A DNA stretch of 25,638 nt from positions 50,604 to 76,241 of the forward strand of contig NW_003132368.1 in the NCBI RefSeq assembly GCF_000003605.2, read 5' to 3'. Both the position numbers and the translations under genes were made by a program. Within the stretch, counting starts at the first letter, position 1, and each line of letters opens with the position of its first letter. The notes under the pieces were generated by a model. That model had not been told where the DNA came from and did not search any database. It saw only the letters and a list, made by a program, of their open reading frames with translations. Below are positions 1 to 11,501 of the stretch, one piece after another. The DNA is from Saccoglossus kowalevskii (taxonomy: Eukaryota > Hemichordata > Enteropneusta > Harrimaniidae).

Positions 1-893
1 TGAAGTTATTGTCGCGAGTTTATATTAGATTGAGATATTGGGTATTGCTTTGATTATTTTCTATTTTAGTGAGGGTGAGTTTAATGTAGGTCAGTGAAAT
101 TATTCAGATATTTTTGCGATGCAATCACACAAATAATATATAAAAGAAAAAACTCTTTGGTGTATGTTACATGATACATTTCATATAATTACACTGTAAA
201 CGGGAAAATATTCTGGTTATTCTGACCACTGTATACAGTATATGACAATTTACAAGTGATATATTGGAATGACCTTCAGTATGAAAATACAAACTCAATT
301 CGAAGGTAGAGTAATTGTCACTTATATTCGCGGGATAATCATGGATTATCTCTGTCCATATTGTACGATTCTAGGGAAATTAAATAGGCCCATTGTTTGA
401 ATTGAAATCGCGTTAAGTTATAGCTATGATACAGCTAAACCAAATTTTGTACTCATAGAACTCATAGAAGTATCTTCAATTTAATTTCTAAATTGAAAAA
501 GTATGGCAATGAAATTTCTACAATCATCAAACCTAGAAACCATACTTAAAGATAATTTTTTTTCCAGAAAGCATATAAATACACTTTTGATCAATTTTGT
601 CAAAACTAAATAATGGCAGCGAAACCACGTTGCTGATCACATTTGTTATTTCCCCTGCACGGTGCTATAACCACATATGCTGCATGCCTAGTATTAAGTT
701 CATTGGTTATATCACTCATGAGAAACAAATACAGACTTTTTTTTTCAATATCTGCCAATAAATCAAAATGCAAGTCAAAACCAGTGACTGATCATAGTAT
801 TTATTCTTCCTAGTAAAATGTTCTTTAGAGGAAGATGATGATGAACAACAATCACTGTCGGTTTAGGGGTAATGTATGGTGTTTGTTTCTTAC
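1..893 (-). other. Intron leading to a seventh A exon just outside the window
   Basis: Bases 1-60 (tgaagttattgtcgcgagtt and following) match the sequence directly 5' of the other A exons, for example from 8311 and from 12082. By alignment to D3, the acceptor of the next A exon would lie about seven bases beyond position 1. The rest of the segment matches the other B-to-A introns. No exon of its own is seen. Confidence 0.85.
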
Positions 894-1106
894 CTTCTGC
901 CATGACCCGCATTTCACAAAAGTTGAGAAGTTCAGATTTGTCTACAAGCTGCATACTAACATAACGACCAACTATTGGACCGCTACATTCGAAATAAATG
1001 TTAGCCTGACTGGTTTGACTTTCAGTTATTATATCACCACATTGCTCATTTTGGGAAATATCTTCTGACAAACCAACTCGGATCTCTGAATTCACAATAC
1101 GATTTT
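894..1106 (-). CDS. D6 exon B: C-terminal half of sixth F-type lectin domain
   Basis: 213 nt, NRIVNSEIRVGLSED after the split codon. It reads ISQNEQCGD where the other five have ISRNTQCGD, and SELLN as in D2. It has FECSGPIVGRY, FCEMRVMAE and donor GAAG|GTAAGAAAC. The open phase 1 donor at the end shows that the transcript continues into another A exon to the left, so this is not the terminal domain. Confidence 0.96.
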
Positions 1107-1684
1107 CTGAAATGTAATAAACAAAATGATAGAGTGTTATGTTTATTTATTGTAGGAATTAGTGCAGGCTGATTACTGGTCAAAATGAAACAGTTTGACA
1201 TTGATAATAAGATAATTTATCGCAGTAGCTGCATTGTTGAACTGCCATTAGAGTATGCAGTCTATTTGCATATTATGAATGTCAGTGCTATCTGATAGAA
1301 AGGCCATCATTTATTTGTTTATTTCCTTATTCCAAAGTTATCTCCTTTATAGACTGACTTATGATGTTTTTTATACAATGCAGTGTTCGTTTTTGTGTAG
1401 TCATATTCATAGTCCCCAGATCAGAAGTATTCTATGAATGATATTTATGTTTCATTAACAAAAGTTAAATCTTCAAATTTGGGGCAAACATTTTAAGCTC
1501 CAAAGAAACTTGGTCCTACTGACTGAAGAGATTTACATTCTTAGAGTGTTTTAAACACCATGTTTCGATTTATAAAGCAAAATGGGTATAGTGTAATATG
1601 TATCCAATACGATTTAATACTATTGGAAGCCATTGTTACATTAGGTATTAAAACATATTACGAACAATACAAGAAGAAACTCAC

Positions 1685-1915
1685 TACAGCAGTCTTGGCG
1701 ATTAGTAACAATAACTTCATACACAAGGTAGTTTGCACCGAGATCGACTTTCCACCAGGCACCTTCTTCTTCCTGAGTACTGGTACAACTACCACTACCC
1801 CAGTTTGTGTTGATATTACCATCCACAGCATTGCTTGCCGGGAAAGATGCTGACCAATCACTACTTTGCGTTGCTGTCTTCCCAATTGCCACATTCTCCA
1901 GTATTGGTTGGTATT
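1685..1915 (-). CDS. D6 exon A: N-terminal half of sixth F-type lectin domain
   Basis: 231 nt, EYQPILENVAIGKT, DWSASF, NAVDGNINTNWGSGSC. The loop is TSTQEEEG, strongly acidic where D5 is basic. It has GANYLVYE instead of GAKY, then NRQDCC. The last exonic base is A rather than G (TGTA|GTGAGTTT), so the split codon with exon B is AAA (Lys) instead of GAA or GCG. The donor is still consensus from +1 onward. Confidence 0.96.
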
Positions 1916-2790
1916 CTAAGATAAAATTATTGTCGCGAGTTAATATTTTATTGAGTTAATGGATATTGTTTTGATTATATTCTATTTTGCGGAGGGATGA
2001 GTTCATTATAGGCCAGTCAAATTATTCTGACATTTTTGAGATACAATTAGACCAATAATATGTAAACAAAAACTCAGAAATTTTTGGTTTGTGTTTTATG
2101 ACATATTTCATATGATTACACTGCAAACAGGAAAATATTCTGGTTATAGTGACCACTGTATATACACTATAGCCAATCTACAATTGATATTTTGGAATGA
2201 CCCTCGGGATGCAATTACTAACTCAGTTCGAATGTCGATAGAGTAAATGTCAGAATTATCCACGGCATATACATAATTAATCTGCGTCAATATCATACGT
2301 TTCTATTAAAATCAAATGCGCGTATTCTTCGAGTTAAGATCGCGTGCAATAAGTTATGGAAACTATGATACACCTAAACCTAAATTCAAAAATTGTAGTC
2401 ATAAAATTCCTACAATTATCCAACATAGAAACGTTATTTCAAGACAAAATCTTCTCGAGTCAGCAAAGAATTAAACTTTTGATAAAGTTTGTCAAAAATC
2501 AATAATGGCAACGAAACCACGTTACTGATACAAATCATGTTATTTTTCCCGTGAAAAACTTAAGACATATATGGTGCATGCTAATATCAAATTGAGTGAT
2601 TGAAACGCTAATGAGAAACAGATGCAAAGTTGTTTTAAAATTGTTACCCAAACAATCAAAATTCCAGTCAAACGTCGTAAGTGATCATATTATTTAATTT
2701 TTCTCGTAATATTTTCTTTAAAAGAAGATGAACAAAAATAACAACACATCATAGTTAGTTTTGAGGTAATGTATGGTGTTTGTTTCTTAC

Positions 2791-3003
2791 CTTCTGCCAT
2801 AACCCTCATTTCACAAAAGTTGAGGTATTCGGATTTGTCTACAAGCTGCATACTAACATATCGCCCAACTATTGGACAGCTACATTCGAAATAAATGTTA
2901 GACTGACTGGTTTGGCTTTCAGTTATTATATCACCACATTGAGTATTTCGGGAAATATCTTCTGACAAACCGACTCGGATTTCAGAATTCACAATACGAT
3001 TCG
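2791..3003 (-). CDS. D5 exon B: C-terminal half of fifth F-type lectin domain, with an extra cysteine
   Basis: 213 nt, ANRIVNSEIRVG (split codon GCG, as in D3). The loop reads FECSCPIVGRY: a GGT-to-TGT change gives a seventh cysteine two residues after the conserved one. The six conserved cysteines are otherwise intact, so this one should be unpaired inside the domain and free to link domains or chains. It ends FCEMRVMAE and GAAG|GTAAGAAAC. Confidence 0.97.
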
Positions 3004-3680
3004 CTGAAATATAATAAACAAAATGATAGTGTCATGTTCATTCATAGTAGGAATTAGTGCTTGCTGATTACTGGTCATTTCCGATCTAACGTGACGTATT
3101 GTGTGGCAATATTGCGCGATGTGTACATGTCATTTGGATGAACACCAGTACAGTGAAAGTAAATCATTGTACTCATACACGAATGACGCTTGATTCTGGT
3201 TTACTTTCAAAAAAGGAATATAACAACAAAATAAAATACTCAAAAAGGAAAAGTTTGACTTTGATAATTAGATAATTTGTTGCAGTAGTTTGCATATTGA
3301 ACTGCCATTAAAGTATGCAGTCAATTTGAATATTATTAATGTCAGTGATATCTAATAGCATGGCCCTCATTTATTTGTTTATTAGCAAATGCCAACATTA
3401 TCTCCTTAGCAGACTGACTTGTGATGGCTGTAATAGAATGAAATGTTCACTTTTGTTTATTCATTTTCGTGGCCCCAGATCAGTATCCTATGAGTCATAG
3501 TTATTTTTCATTAAAAAATCTACATTCACGTGTTTTTAAAGTCCATGCTTCGAATTATAAAGCAGAGTGAGTATAGTATAATAAGTATCTAATACGATTT
3601 AATACTATTGGAAATATTTCAAAAGCCTTTGTTACATTCAGTATTAAAACAGATTACGAATAAACCCAGAAACAGCTCAC

Positions 3681-3911
3681 CGCAGCAGTCTCGGCGATTA
3701 GTAACAATTACTTCATATACAAGATATTTTGCACCAAGATCAACTTTCCACCAGGCACCTTTTTCTTTCTTAGTACTTGTACAGCTACCACTTCTCCAGC
3801 TCGTGGCGGTATTACCATCCACAGCATTGCTTGCCGGGAAAGATGGGGACCAATCACTACTTTGAGTTGCTGTCTTCCCAATTGCCACATTCGCTAGTAT
3901 TGGTTGGTATT
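3681..3911 (-). CDS. D5 exon A: N-terminal half of fifth F-type lectin domain
   Basis: 231 nt, EYQPILANVAIGKT. Its middle differs from the others: NTATSWRSGSC, where other copies have T(A/N)TNWGSGSC, putting a positive charge beside the predicted calcium and sugar site. The loop is TSTKKEKG, the most basic of the set. Ser again replaces the classical His. NRRDCC and donor TGCG|GTGAGCTG close the exon. Confidence 0.97.
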
Positions 3912-4743
3912 CTAAAAGGAATTTATTGTCGCGAGTCAACATTTCATTGAGGTAAAGAATATTACTTTGAATACTTTTTTTTTATTTTGTGGAGGGGTGA
4001 GTTTATTCTAGGTCGGTCAAATTATTTCGATATTTTTTGAGATAAAAAAAAGTTCAAAACCTTTGGTGTATTTTACATGGCACATTTCATATAATCACAC
4101 TGTAGACTTAAAATAACCCGGTTATAGTGACCACTGTATACACTATACGACAATATACAAATGAGTTTTCGAAATTTTCCTCAGTATGCAAATACTGAGT
4201 CAGTTACACAGTAGATAAAGCAATTGTCCAAAATATCAACGGCATATACATGGTCTATCCTCATCCCTATTGTACGTTTTTATTGAAATCAAATTAGCGC
4301 CGTGTTTCAGTCAAGATCGCGTGCATTAAGTTATAAAAGATATGATACACCTAAACCTATTTCTACAATCATCTATTCTAAAAATATCACTTCAAGACTA
4401 CTTCTCCTCGAAGAAGCATACAATTAAACTTTTGATCAATTCTGTCAAAAATGAATAATGAAGGCGAAACCAGGGTGTTGATCAAAATTATTTTATTTTT
4501 CAGGTATGTAGCTGTAGGTATATATGATACAAGCCTAATATCAAGTCAATTGGTTAAAGCACTCACGAGAGAAACATGCAAACTTGTATTGCCATTTTTG
4601 CCACAAAATCAAAATGCTAGCCAAACTTCGTGGTTGGCAATGTTATTTAATTTATTCCGCAAAATGTTTTTTAGCAAAAGAACAATGACAATAACTACAC
4701 TTCATAATTGGTTTGGAGGTAACGTATGGCGTTTGTTTCTTAC

Positions 4744-4956
4744 CTTCTGCCATGACCCTCATTTCACAAAAGTTGAGGTATTCAGATTTGTCTACAAGCT
4801 GCATACTAACATAACGCCCAACTATTGGACCGCTACATTCGAAATAAATGTTAGACTGACTGGTTTGGCTTTCAGTTATTATATCACCACATTGAGTATT
4901 TCGGGAAATATCTTCTGACAAACCCACTCGGATTTCAGAATTCGCAATACGATTTT
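4744..4956 (-). CDS. D4 exon B: C-terminal half of fourth F-type lectin domain
   Basis: 213 nt, ENRIANSEIRVGLSED (IAN shared with D1), then QCGD, FECSGPIVGRY, SEYLNFCEMRVMAE and donor GAAG|GTAAGAAAC. All three cysteines and the calcium-site CE pair are present. Nothing is disrupted, so this half-domain should fold normally. Confidence 0.97.
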
Positions 4957-5134
4957 CTGAAATGTAACAAATAAAATGATAGAGTGTTATGTTCATTCTT
5001 AGTAAGAATAAGTACTGGCTGACTACTGGTCAATTCCAATCTCTTCACGTGAGGTATTTGGCAGGAATCTCATGGAATGTGTACACGAAATTTGGTTGAA
5101 CACTACTGCACCGTACATGAAAGATGTTTGATTC

Positions 5135-5825
5135 TTATGTGAGCTAAGTAAAGTTGGTCATTGAGGGCGCTATTTAATCTGTATTATTTTTGATGATTTC
5201 TACTTATCTTTTTTGATAACGTAGGTATGTATTTAAACCATTTTTTTAGGATATCTGATTTGTGTATTTTCAGTAATTTAATGTATTAGTTATTATGGAA
5301 TTGGCCAAAAAGGGTGAACTTTGAATAACAATAGAAGTTATTTGCATATTTCCAATGAAACTTAGCACTGGGAAGTCAGTTTTGGTCAGTAACATCATTG
5401 GCGAAGTATCACCTTCTTTTCACTTCTCTGACCACTGAATCATTCAGACCAGAGTTGGTTTGTGGATGTTTAAAGTCCAGATCATTTCAACCGTGTTTAA
5501 CACAAGTGCAGTTTATGACTCCTACAAGCCAGACTGTGTTGCATTTGTTAGATTTGACCTACTGACGGAGTATGAAGATTGTTGCCATTGTTCTAGCCAT
5601 GTGCTTCAATGTCCATGTAATGTTTTGTTCCTGATATGTGATTTAACTTATTCTTTGTTCACTTTCATCGAAACGGCAACTCTAGTATTAGTGTGAATGG
5701 TATTTTTCCATTTAAATATAGTTAATTTTCACAATATAATTTCTTATATTTTCATAATGTTTTAGGTTTTAAGTTCCTGTAATTTACAGTGTCATTCTCC
5801 TATGTAAGCTTGGTTAATAAACAAA
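5135..5825. mobile_element. About 0.69-kb insertion in the D4 intron
   Basis: The flanks match the other A-to-B introns (left: ...gtttgattcttatgt; right: agtttgacttaaataatt...). The segment between has no counterpart in the other copies and lengthens this intron to 1356 nt. It contains a short plus-strand reading frame (5460-5696) with no recognised similarity, and AATAAA close to its right end. No clear terminal repeats or target duplication are visible, so retained ancestral sequence is as possible as an inserted element. Confidence 0.5.
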
Positions 5826-6312
5826 GAAAGAGTTTGACTTAAATAATTATATAACCTGTTGCAGTAGGCCGATAATTGAACTAGCATTAGAGTATGCCTT
5901 CAGTTAGCATATTATGAATGTCAGTGCTATCGGATATGATGGCCTTCATTTATTTATTTAGTTCCTGATGACAAAGTTATCTGTTCAGTAGACTGACTTG
6001 TTCTTTTTTCGTAATCATATTCATGGTTCCCAGATCAGAAGTATCCTTAGTCATAGTTATGTTTCATAAACAAAAGCTAATTCTTAAAATTCAGGCCAAA
6101 CGTTTTGAGCTCCAAAGAAACTTGGCCCTACTGACTAAGACGATCTACACACTTTGAGTCTTTTTAAACACCATGTTTCGATTTCTAAATCAAAATGAGT
6201 ATAGTTTAATATGAATCTAGTAATAAGGTTTAATACTATGGGGAGTATGTCAAAATATATTGATACATTCAGTATTAATACGGATTACGAATAAACACAA
6301 AAAAGAACTCAC

Positions 6313-6543
6313 CACAGCAGTCTTTGCGATTAGTAACAATTACTTCATACACAAAGTATTTTGCACCGAGATCCACTTTCCACCAGGCACCGTGTTCTTT
6401 CTGAGTACTGGTACAGCTACCACTACCCCAGTTTGTGTTGGTATTACCATCCACGGCATTGCTTGCCGGGAAAGATGGTGACCAATCACTACTTTGCGTT
6501 GCTGTCTTACCAATTGCCACATTCGCTAGTATTGGTTGGTATT
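6313..6543 (-). CDS. D4 exon A: N-terminal half of fourth F-type lectin domain
   Basis: 231 nt, EYQPILANVAIGKT with DWSPSF, NAVDGNTNTNWGSGSC and loop TSTQKEHG. As in D2, a His occurs in KEH while the classical His position (46) is Ser. It then has WWKVDLGAKYFVYE and NRKDCC, with donor TGTG|GTGAGTTC. Its shared KEH, AKYF and NRK features group it with D2. The intron that follows is about twice the usual length because of an insertion. Confidence 0.97.
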
Positions 6544-7194
6544 CTGAAATGAAATTATTGTCGCGAGCCAATATTTGATTGAGTTGAAGCATATTGCTTT
6601 GATTATTTTATATTTTGGAAAGGGTGAGTTTACACTATACGACAATCTACAGGTGGTATTTTGAAATTTCCTTCAGTATGCAAATACTGAGTCAGTTGGA
6701 AAGTAGATAAAGCAATTGTCAGAAATATCAACGGCATATAAATGGTCTATCCCCATCCCTATTTTATGTTTTTATTGATATCAAATTAGCGCCGTGTATT
6801 AGTTAAGACCGCGTGCATTAAGTTACAACAATTATGACGCACCTAAACCTATTTTGTACGCATGGAAGTGTCTGCACTTTTAATTCTAAATTGAAAAATT
6901 GTGCCGATAACATTCCAACAACCATCCATCCTAGAAATCTCACTTCAAGACTACATCTTCTCGGGAAGCATAAAATTAAACTTTGATCATTTTTGTCAAA
7001 TATCAATAATGATGCTGAAACCAGATTGCTGATTCAAATTATATTATTTTTCACGTAAGTAGCTGGTGGCATACGCTGCATGCATAATATCAAGTTGATT
7101 GGTTATTTAATTTGTCTCGCAAAATGTTCTTTAGCAAAAGAACAACAACACATCATAATTGTTTTGGAGGTAACGTGTGATGTTTGTTTCTTAC

Positions 7195-7407
7195 CTTCTG
7201 CCATAACCCGCATTTCACAAAAGTTGAGGTATTCAGATTTGTCTACAAGTTGCATACTAACATAACGCCCAATTATTGGATTGGTACATTCGAAATAAAT
7301 GTTAGACTGACTTGTTTGGCTTTCAGTTATTATATCACCACATTGAGTATTTCGGGAAATATCTTCTGACAAACCGACTCGGATTTCAGAATTCACAATA
7401 CGATTCG
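7195..7407 (-). CDS. D3 exon B: C-terminal half of third F-type lectin domain
   Basis: 213 nt, beginning with CG so that the split codon becomes GCG (Ala): ANRIVNSEIRVG rather than ENRI. The loop after the third conserved cysteine of this half is FECTNPIIGRY, so residues 119-120 are Thr-Asn instead of Ser-Gly and Ile replaces Val. The rest (SEYLNFCEMRVMAE, then GAAG|GTAAGAAAC) matches the consensus. All conserved cysteines and the second binding Arg are present. Confidence 0.97.
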
Positions 7408-8073
7408 CTGAAATATAATAAACAAAATGATAGTGTCACGTTCATTCATAGTAGGAATTAGTGCTTGCTGATTACTGGTCATTTCCGATCTAACGTGACG
7501 TATTTTGTGGCAATTTTGCGCGATGTGTACATGTCATTTGGATGAACACCAGTACAGTGAGAGTAAATCATTGTACTCATACATGAATGACGCTTGATTC
7601 TGGTTTACTTTCAAAAAAGGAATATAACAACAAAATAAAATACTCAAAAAGAAATAATTAAATAATTTGTTGCAGTAGTTTGCATATTGAACTGCCATTA
7701 AAGTATGCAGTCAATTTGAATATTATTAATGTCAGTGCTATCTAATAGCATGGCCCTCATTTATTTGTTTATTAGCAAATGCCAAAATTATCTCCTTAGC
7801 AGACTGACTTGTGACGGCTGTAATAGAATGAAATGTTCTTTTTTGTTTATTAATATTCATGGCCCCAGATCAGAAGTATCCTATGAGTCATAGTTATTTT
7901 TCATTATTAAATCCACATTCACGTGTTTTTAAACACCATGCTTCGAATTATAAATCAGAATGAGTATAGTGTAATAAGTATCTAATACGGTTTAATACTA
8001 TTGGAAATATTTCAAAAGCCTTTGTTACATTCAGTATTAAAACAGATTACGAATAAACCCAGAAACAACTCAC

Positions 8074-8304
8074 CGCAGCAGTCTCGGCGATTAGTAACAA
8101 TTACTTCATATACAAGATATTTTGCACCAAGATCAACTTTCCACCATGCACCTAGTTCTTTCTTAGTACTGGTACAGCTACCGCTACCCCAGTTTGTGGC
8201 GGTATTACCATCCACAGCATTGCTTGCCGGAAAAGATGCTGACCAATCACTACTTTGCGTTGCTGTCTTACCAATTGCCACATTCTCCAGTATTGGTTGG
8301 TATT
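8074..8304 (-). CDS. D3 exon A: N-terminal half of third F-type lectin domain
   Basis: 231 nt, starting EYQPILENVAIGKT after acceptor TTTTAG. It has NAVDGNTATNWGSGSC followed by TSTKKELG, WWKVDL and NRRDCC. The classical His position is Ser and the loop tip is KEL. The splice donor is TGCG|GTGAGTTG, with TGC codons for both cysteines, as in D5. The 3' half of the exon and its intron are close to those of D5, suggesting recent exchange between the two copies. Confidence 0.97.
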
Positions 8305-8989
8305 CTAAAATGAAGTTATTGCCGCGATTCAACATTTGATTGAGTTATTGCATATTGTTTTGATTATTTCCTATTTTGAAAAGGGTGAGTTTAATCTATG
8401 TTGGTCAAATTATTTCAAAATGTTCGAGATGCAACTAGATAAATAATATGTAAACAAAACTTTAAAGTCTTTTGTTTGTGTTACATGTTACATTTCATAT
8501 GATTACAATGTAAACAGGAAAAAAATCTGGTTATAGTGACCAGCGTATACATTATATAACAATTTACAGGTGATAGTTTGAAATGACCTTCAGTATGACA
8601 ATACAAACCCAATTTGAAGGTAGATAGACCAATTGTCAGGATTATTCGCGGCATATTCATGGATTATCTCTGTCCATATTGTACGTTTCTAGTGAAATTA
8701 AATAGGCCCATTGTTTGAGTTGAGATCGCATGCATTAGGTTATATTACTTATGATACACCTGAATGTATTTTTGTAAGCATGGAAGTATCTGCATTGTTA
8801 ATATCAATTCAAAAATTGTGGCGATGGAATTTCTAAAATCATCCAGCCTAGAAACCTTACTCCAAGACGACCTCTTCTTGAGGGAGCAAAGAATTAATCT
8901 TTTGAAACGACGTTGATGACCACAATTATGTTATTTCTCCCGTAGGGGCTTTAGGCATATATAGGTAGTGTACGGTGTTTGTTTCTTAC

Positions 8990-9202
8990 CTACTGCCATG
9001 ACCTGCATTTCACAAAAGTTGAGAAGTTCAGATTTGTCTACAAGCTGCATACTAACATAACGCCCAACTATTGGACCGCTACATTCGAAATAAATGTTAG
9101 CCTGACTGGTTTGGCTTTCAGTTATTATATCACCACATTGAGTATTTCGGGAAATATCTTCTGACAAACCCACTCGGATTTCAGAATTCACAATACGATT
9201 TT
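8990..9202 (-). CDS. D2 exon B: C-terminal half of second F-type lectin domain
   Basis: 213 nt, starting ENRIVNSEIRVGLSED after acceptor TTTCAG. It contains the QCGD and FECSGP cysteines, GRYVSMQL, and ends FCEMQVMAV before GTAG|GTAAGAAAC. It has SELLN where D1, D3, D4 and D5 have SEYLN, a feature shared only with D6. The intron that follows (8305-8989) is shorter than most because the usual stretch just 3' of the donor is reduced. Confidence 0.97.
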
Positions 9203-9812
9203 CTGAAATGTAACAAACAAAATAATATTGTTGTGTTCATTCATAGTGGGAATTAGGGCTGGATGATTACTGGACATTTTCAATCTCATCACGTGAGGTA
9301 TTTGGAAGGAATCTCATATGATGTTTACATGTAATTTGGATGAACGCCAGCACAATAGAAGTAAAACATTGTATTCATACCAGAAACACGCTTGATTCTG
9401 ATTTAATTTAAATGAATAAAACAACGATATAAAATATAAAGTCTATTATGAATGTCAGTGCTATAGGATAGCATGGCCCTTGTTTATTTGCAATTGCTAA
9501 AGTAGAAAAGTAATCGTATTCAGGATTCTCAGATCAGGAGTATCATATTAGTCATAGTTATGTTTCATAAACAAAATTTAATTCTTCAAATTCAGGGAAA
9601 ATGTTTGAGCTCCAAAGAAACTTTGCCCTATAGACTACAGAGATCTACACACTTGGAGCGTTATTTAAACACCATGTTTCGATTTCTAAAGCAAAATGAG
9701 TATAATTTAATATGTATCTACTTATATGGTTTAATACTATGGGGAGTATGTTAAAATCCATTGCTCCATTCAGTATTAAGACAGATTACGAATAAACCCA
9801 GAAAGAACTCAC

Positions 9813-10043
9813 CACAGCAGTCTTTGCGATTAGTAACAATTACTTCATATACAAAGTATTTTGCACCGAGATCCACTTTCCACCAGGCACCGTGTTCTTT
9901 CTTAGTACTGGTACAGCTACCACTACCCCAGTTTGTGGCGGTATTACCATCCACAGCATTGCTTGCAGGGAACGATGAGGACCAATCACTACTTTGCGTT
10001 GCTGTCTTACCAATTGCCACATTCGATAGCTTTATTTGGTATT
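9813..10043 (-). CDS. D2 exon A: N-terminal half of second F-type lectin domain
   Basis: 231 nt, opening EYQIKLSNVAIGKTATQSS (the linker differs from the usual EYQPIL). NAVDGN supplies calcium ligands; GSC at residues 42-44 supplies a further ligand and the cysteine that pairs with FC in exon B. The residue that is His in classical F-type lectins (position 46, after SCT) is Ser. The following loop is TKKEHG, so a histidine sits five positions later. NRKDCC provides the first binding arginine and the adjacent-cysteine disulfide. The donor is TGTG|GTGAGTTC. Confidence 0.97.
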
Positions 10044-10860
10044 CTACAATGAAGATATTGTCGAAAGTCAGCATTTGATAGAATTAATGAATATTGGTTT
10101 AATTTTTCATTTTATTTTGTGGAGAGGTGAGTCTAATCTAGAGCAGTCTTTGAAAGTCGTTGGTGTGTGATACATGATACATTTTATATGATTACACTGT
10201 AAACAGGGGAATATTCTGGTTATAGTGATTAGCGTATTCAGTATATGACAATTTACAAGTGATATTTTAGAATGTTCTTCGGTATGCAAATACTAACACA
10301 GTTTGAATGTAGATAGAGCAGTTATTAGAAATATCCACGGCATATACATTGTTTATCTCCGTCAATATCGTACGTATTGAAATCAGTTGAAATCGTGCTT
10401 TGTTTAAATTATGATCATGTGCATTAAGTTAAAATAGTTGTGATACACCTAAACCCACTTTTGTACGCATGAAAGTATCTGAATCTGAAATTTCTACAAT
10501 CATTCATCCTAGAAACCTTACTTCAAGACAACATCCTCTCAATAAAGCAATAATGTATTAATCAATTTTGTCAACAATCAATAATGGCGGCGAAACCACG
10601 TCAGCTGATTAAAAGTATATCGTTTTTCCCTGTAAGTATCTTTAGCATATATGCCACAAGCCTAATATCAAGTTGATAGGTTGAAGAGCTCATGAGAAAC
10701 AAATGCGAACTTTTTCGCCATTTTTACCAAACAATTCAGAATGCCAACCAAACCTTGTGTTTGATCATGTTATTTAATTTTCTCATAAAATGTTCTTTAG
10801 AAGTAGAAAAACAACAAGAATAAGTCATAGTTGATTTACTGTATTGAGTTGGTTTCTTAC

Positions 10861-11073
10861 CTGCTGCCATAACCTGCATTTCACAAAAGTTGAGGTATTC
10901 GGATTTGTCTACAAGCTGCATACTAACATAACGCCCAACTATTTCAGGACTACATTGGAAATAAATGTTAGCCTGACTTGTCTGGCTTTCAGTTATTATA
11001 TCACCACATTGAGTATTTCGGGAAATATCTTCTGACAAACCGACTCGGATTTCAGAATTCGCAATACGAGTCT
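10861..11073 (-). CDS. D1 exon B: C-terminal half of first F-type lectin domain
   Basis: 213 nt, phase 1 in and phase 1 out. It begins ETRIANSEIRVG (the Arg in TRI corresponds to the second fucose-contacting arginine of eel lectin) and ends CEMQVMAA before donor GCAG|GTAAGAAAC. It carries the QC...FQC disulfide pair and the FCEM motif, where the Cys closes the domain and, with Glu, completes the calcium site. It is the most divergent B exon in the loop before GRYV: FQCSPEIVGRY, where most copies read FECSGPIVGRY. It also has Thr for the Asn in 'NRI'. Confidence 0.95.
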
Positions 11074-11501
11074 CTGAAATGTAATAAACAAAATGATAGT
11101 GTTATGTTTATTCTTAGTAGGAATCAGTGCTGGCTGATTACTGGTCATTTTTAATTACATCGCGTGTCATATTTGGTAGGAATCTCAAGGGATGTGTACA
11201 CTAAATTTTGATGAACGTCTGTAAGTAAAAGTAAAACATTGTAACCATACACAAAAGACGTTTGATTCTGATTTACTTTTAAAGGAATACAACAATGAAA
11301 TAAAATTCTCAATAGTTTGATAATTAGTTAATAATTGCAGGAGGTGGAATATTGAACTACCATTAGAGTCTACTTGCATATTATGAATGTTAGTGATATG
11401 ACCCTCATTTTGTTTGTTTATTTGCTGTTGCCAAATTTATCTCCGTTGTAGACTTGTGACGGTTGTGATACATTGAAATTTTCTTTTTTGTGTAATCATA
11501 T

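Noticed and set aside
2780-2965. Recurrent plus-strand frame (FLTFCHNPHFTKVEVF...), also at 835-1068, 4451-4918, 7184-7369, 8979-9164 and 10844-11035
   Set aside because: It is the antisense shadow of each B exon: it recurs only because the lectin exons are duplicated, crosses their splice sites, and matches no family.
3608-3865. Plus-strand frames over A exons (also 1560-1853, 6260-6481, 8001-8339, 9761-10078)
   Set aside because: Antisense shadows of the A exons. The minus strand there has the F-type lectin motifs and correct splice sites.
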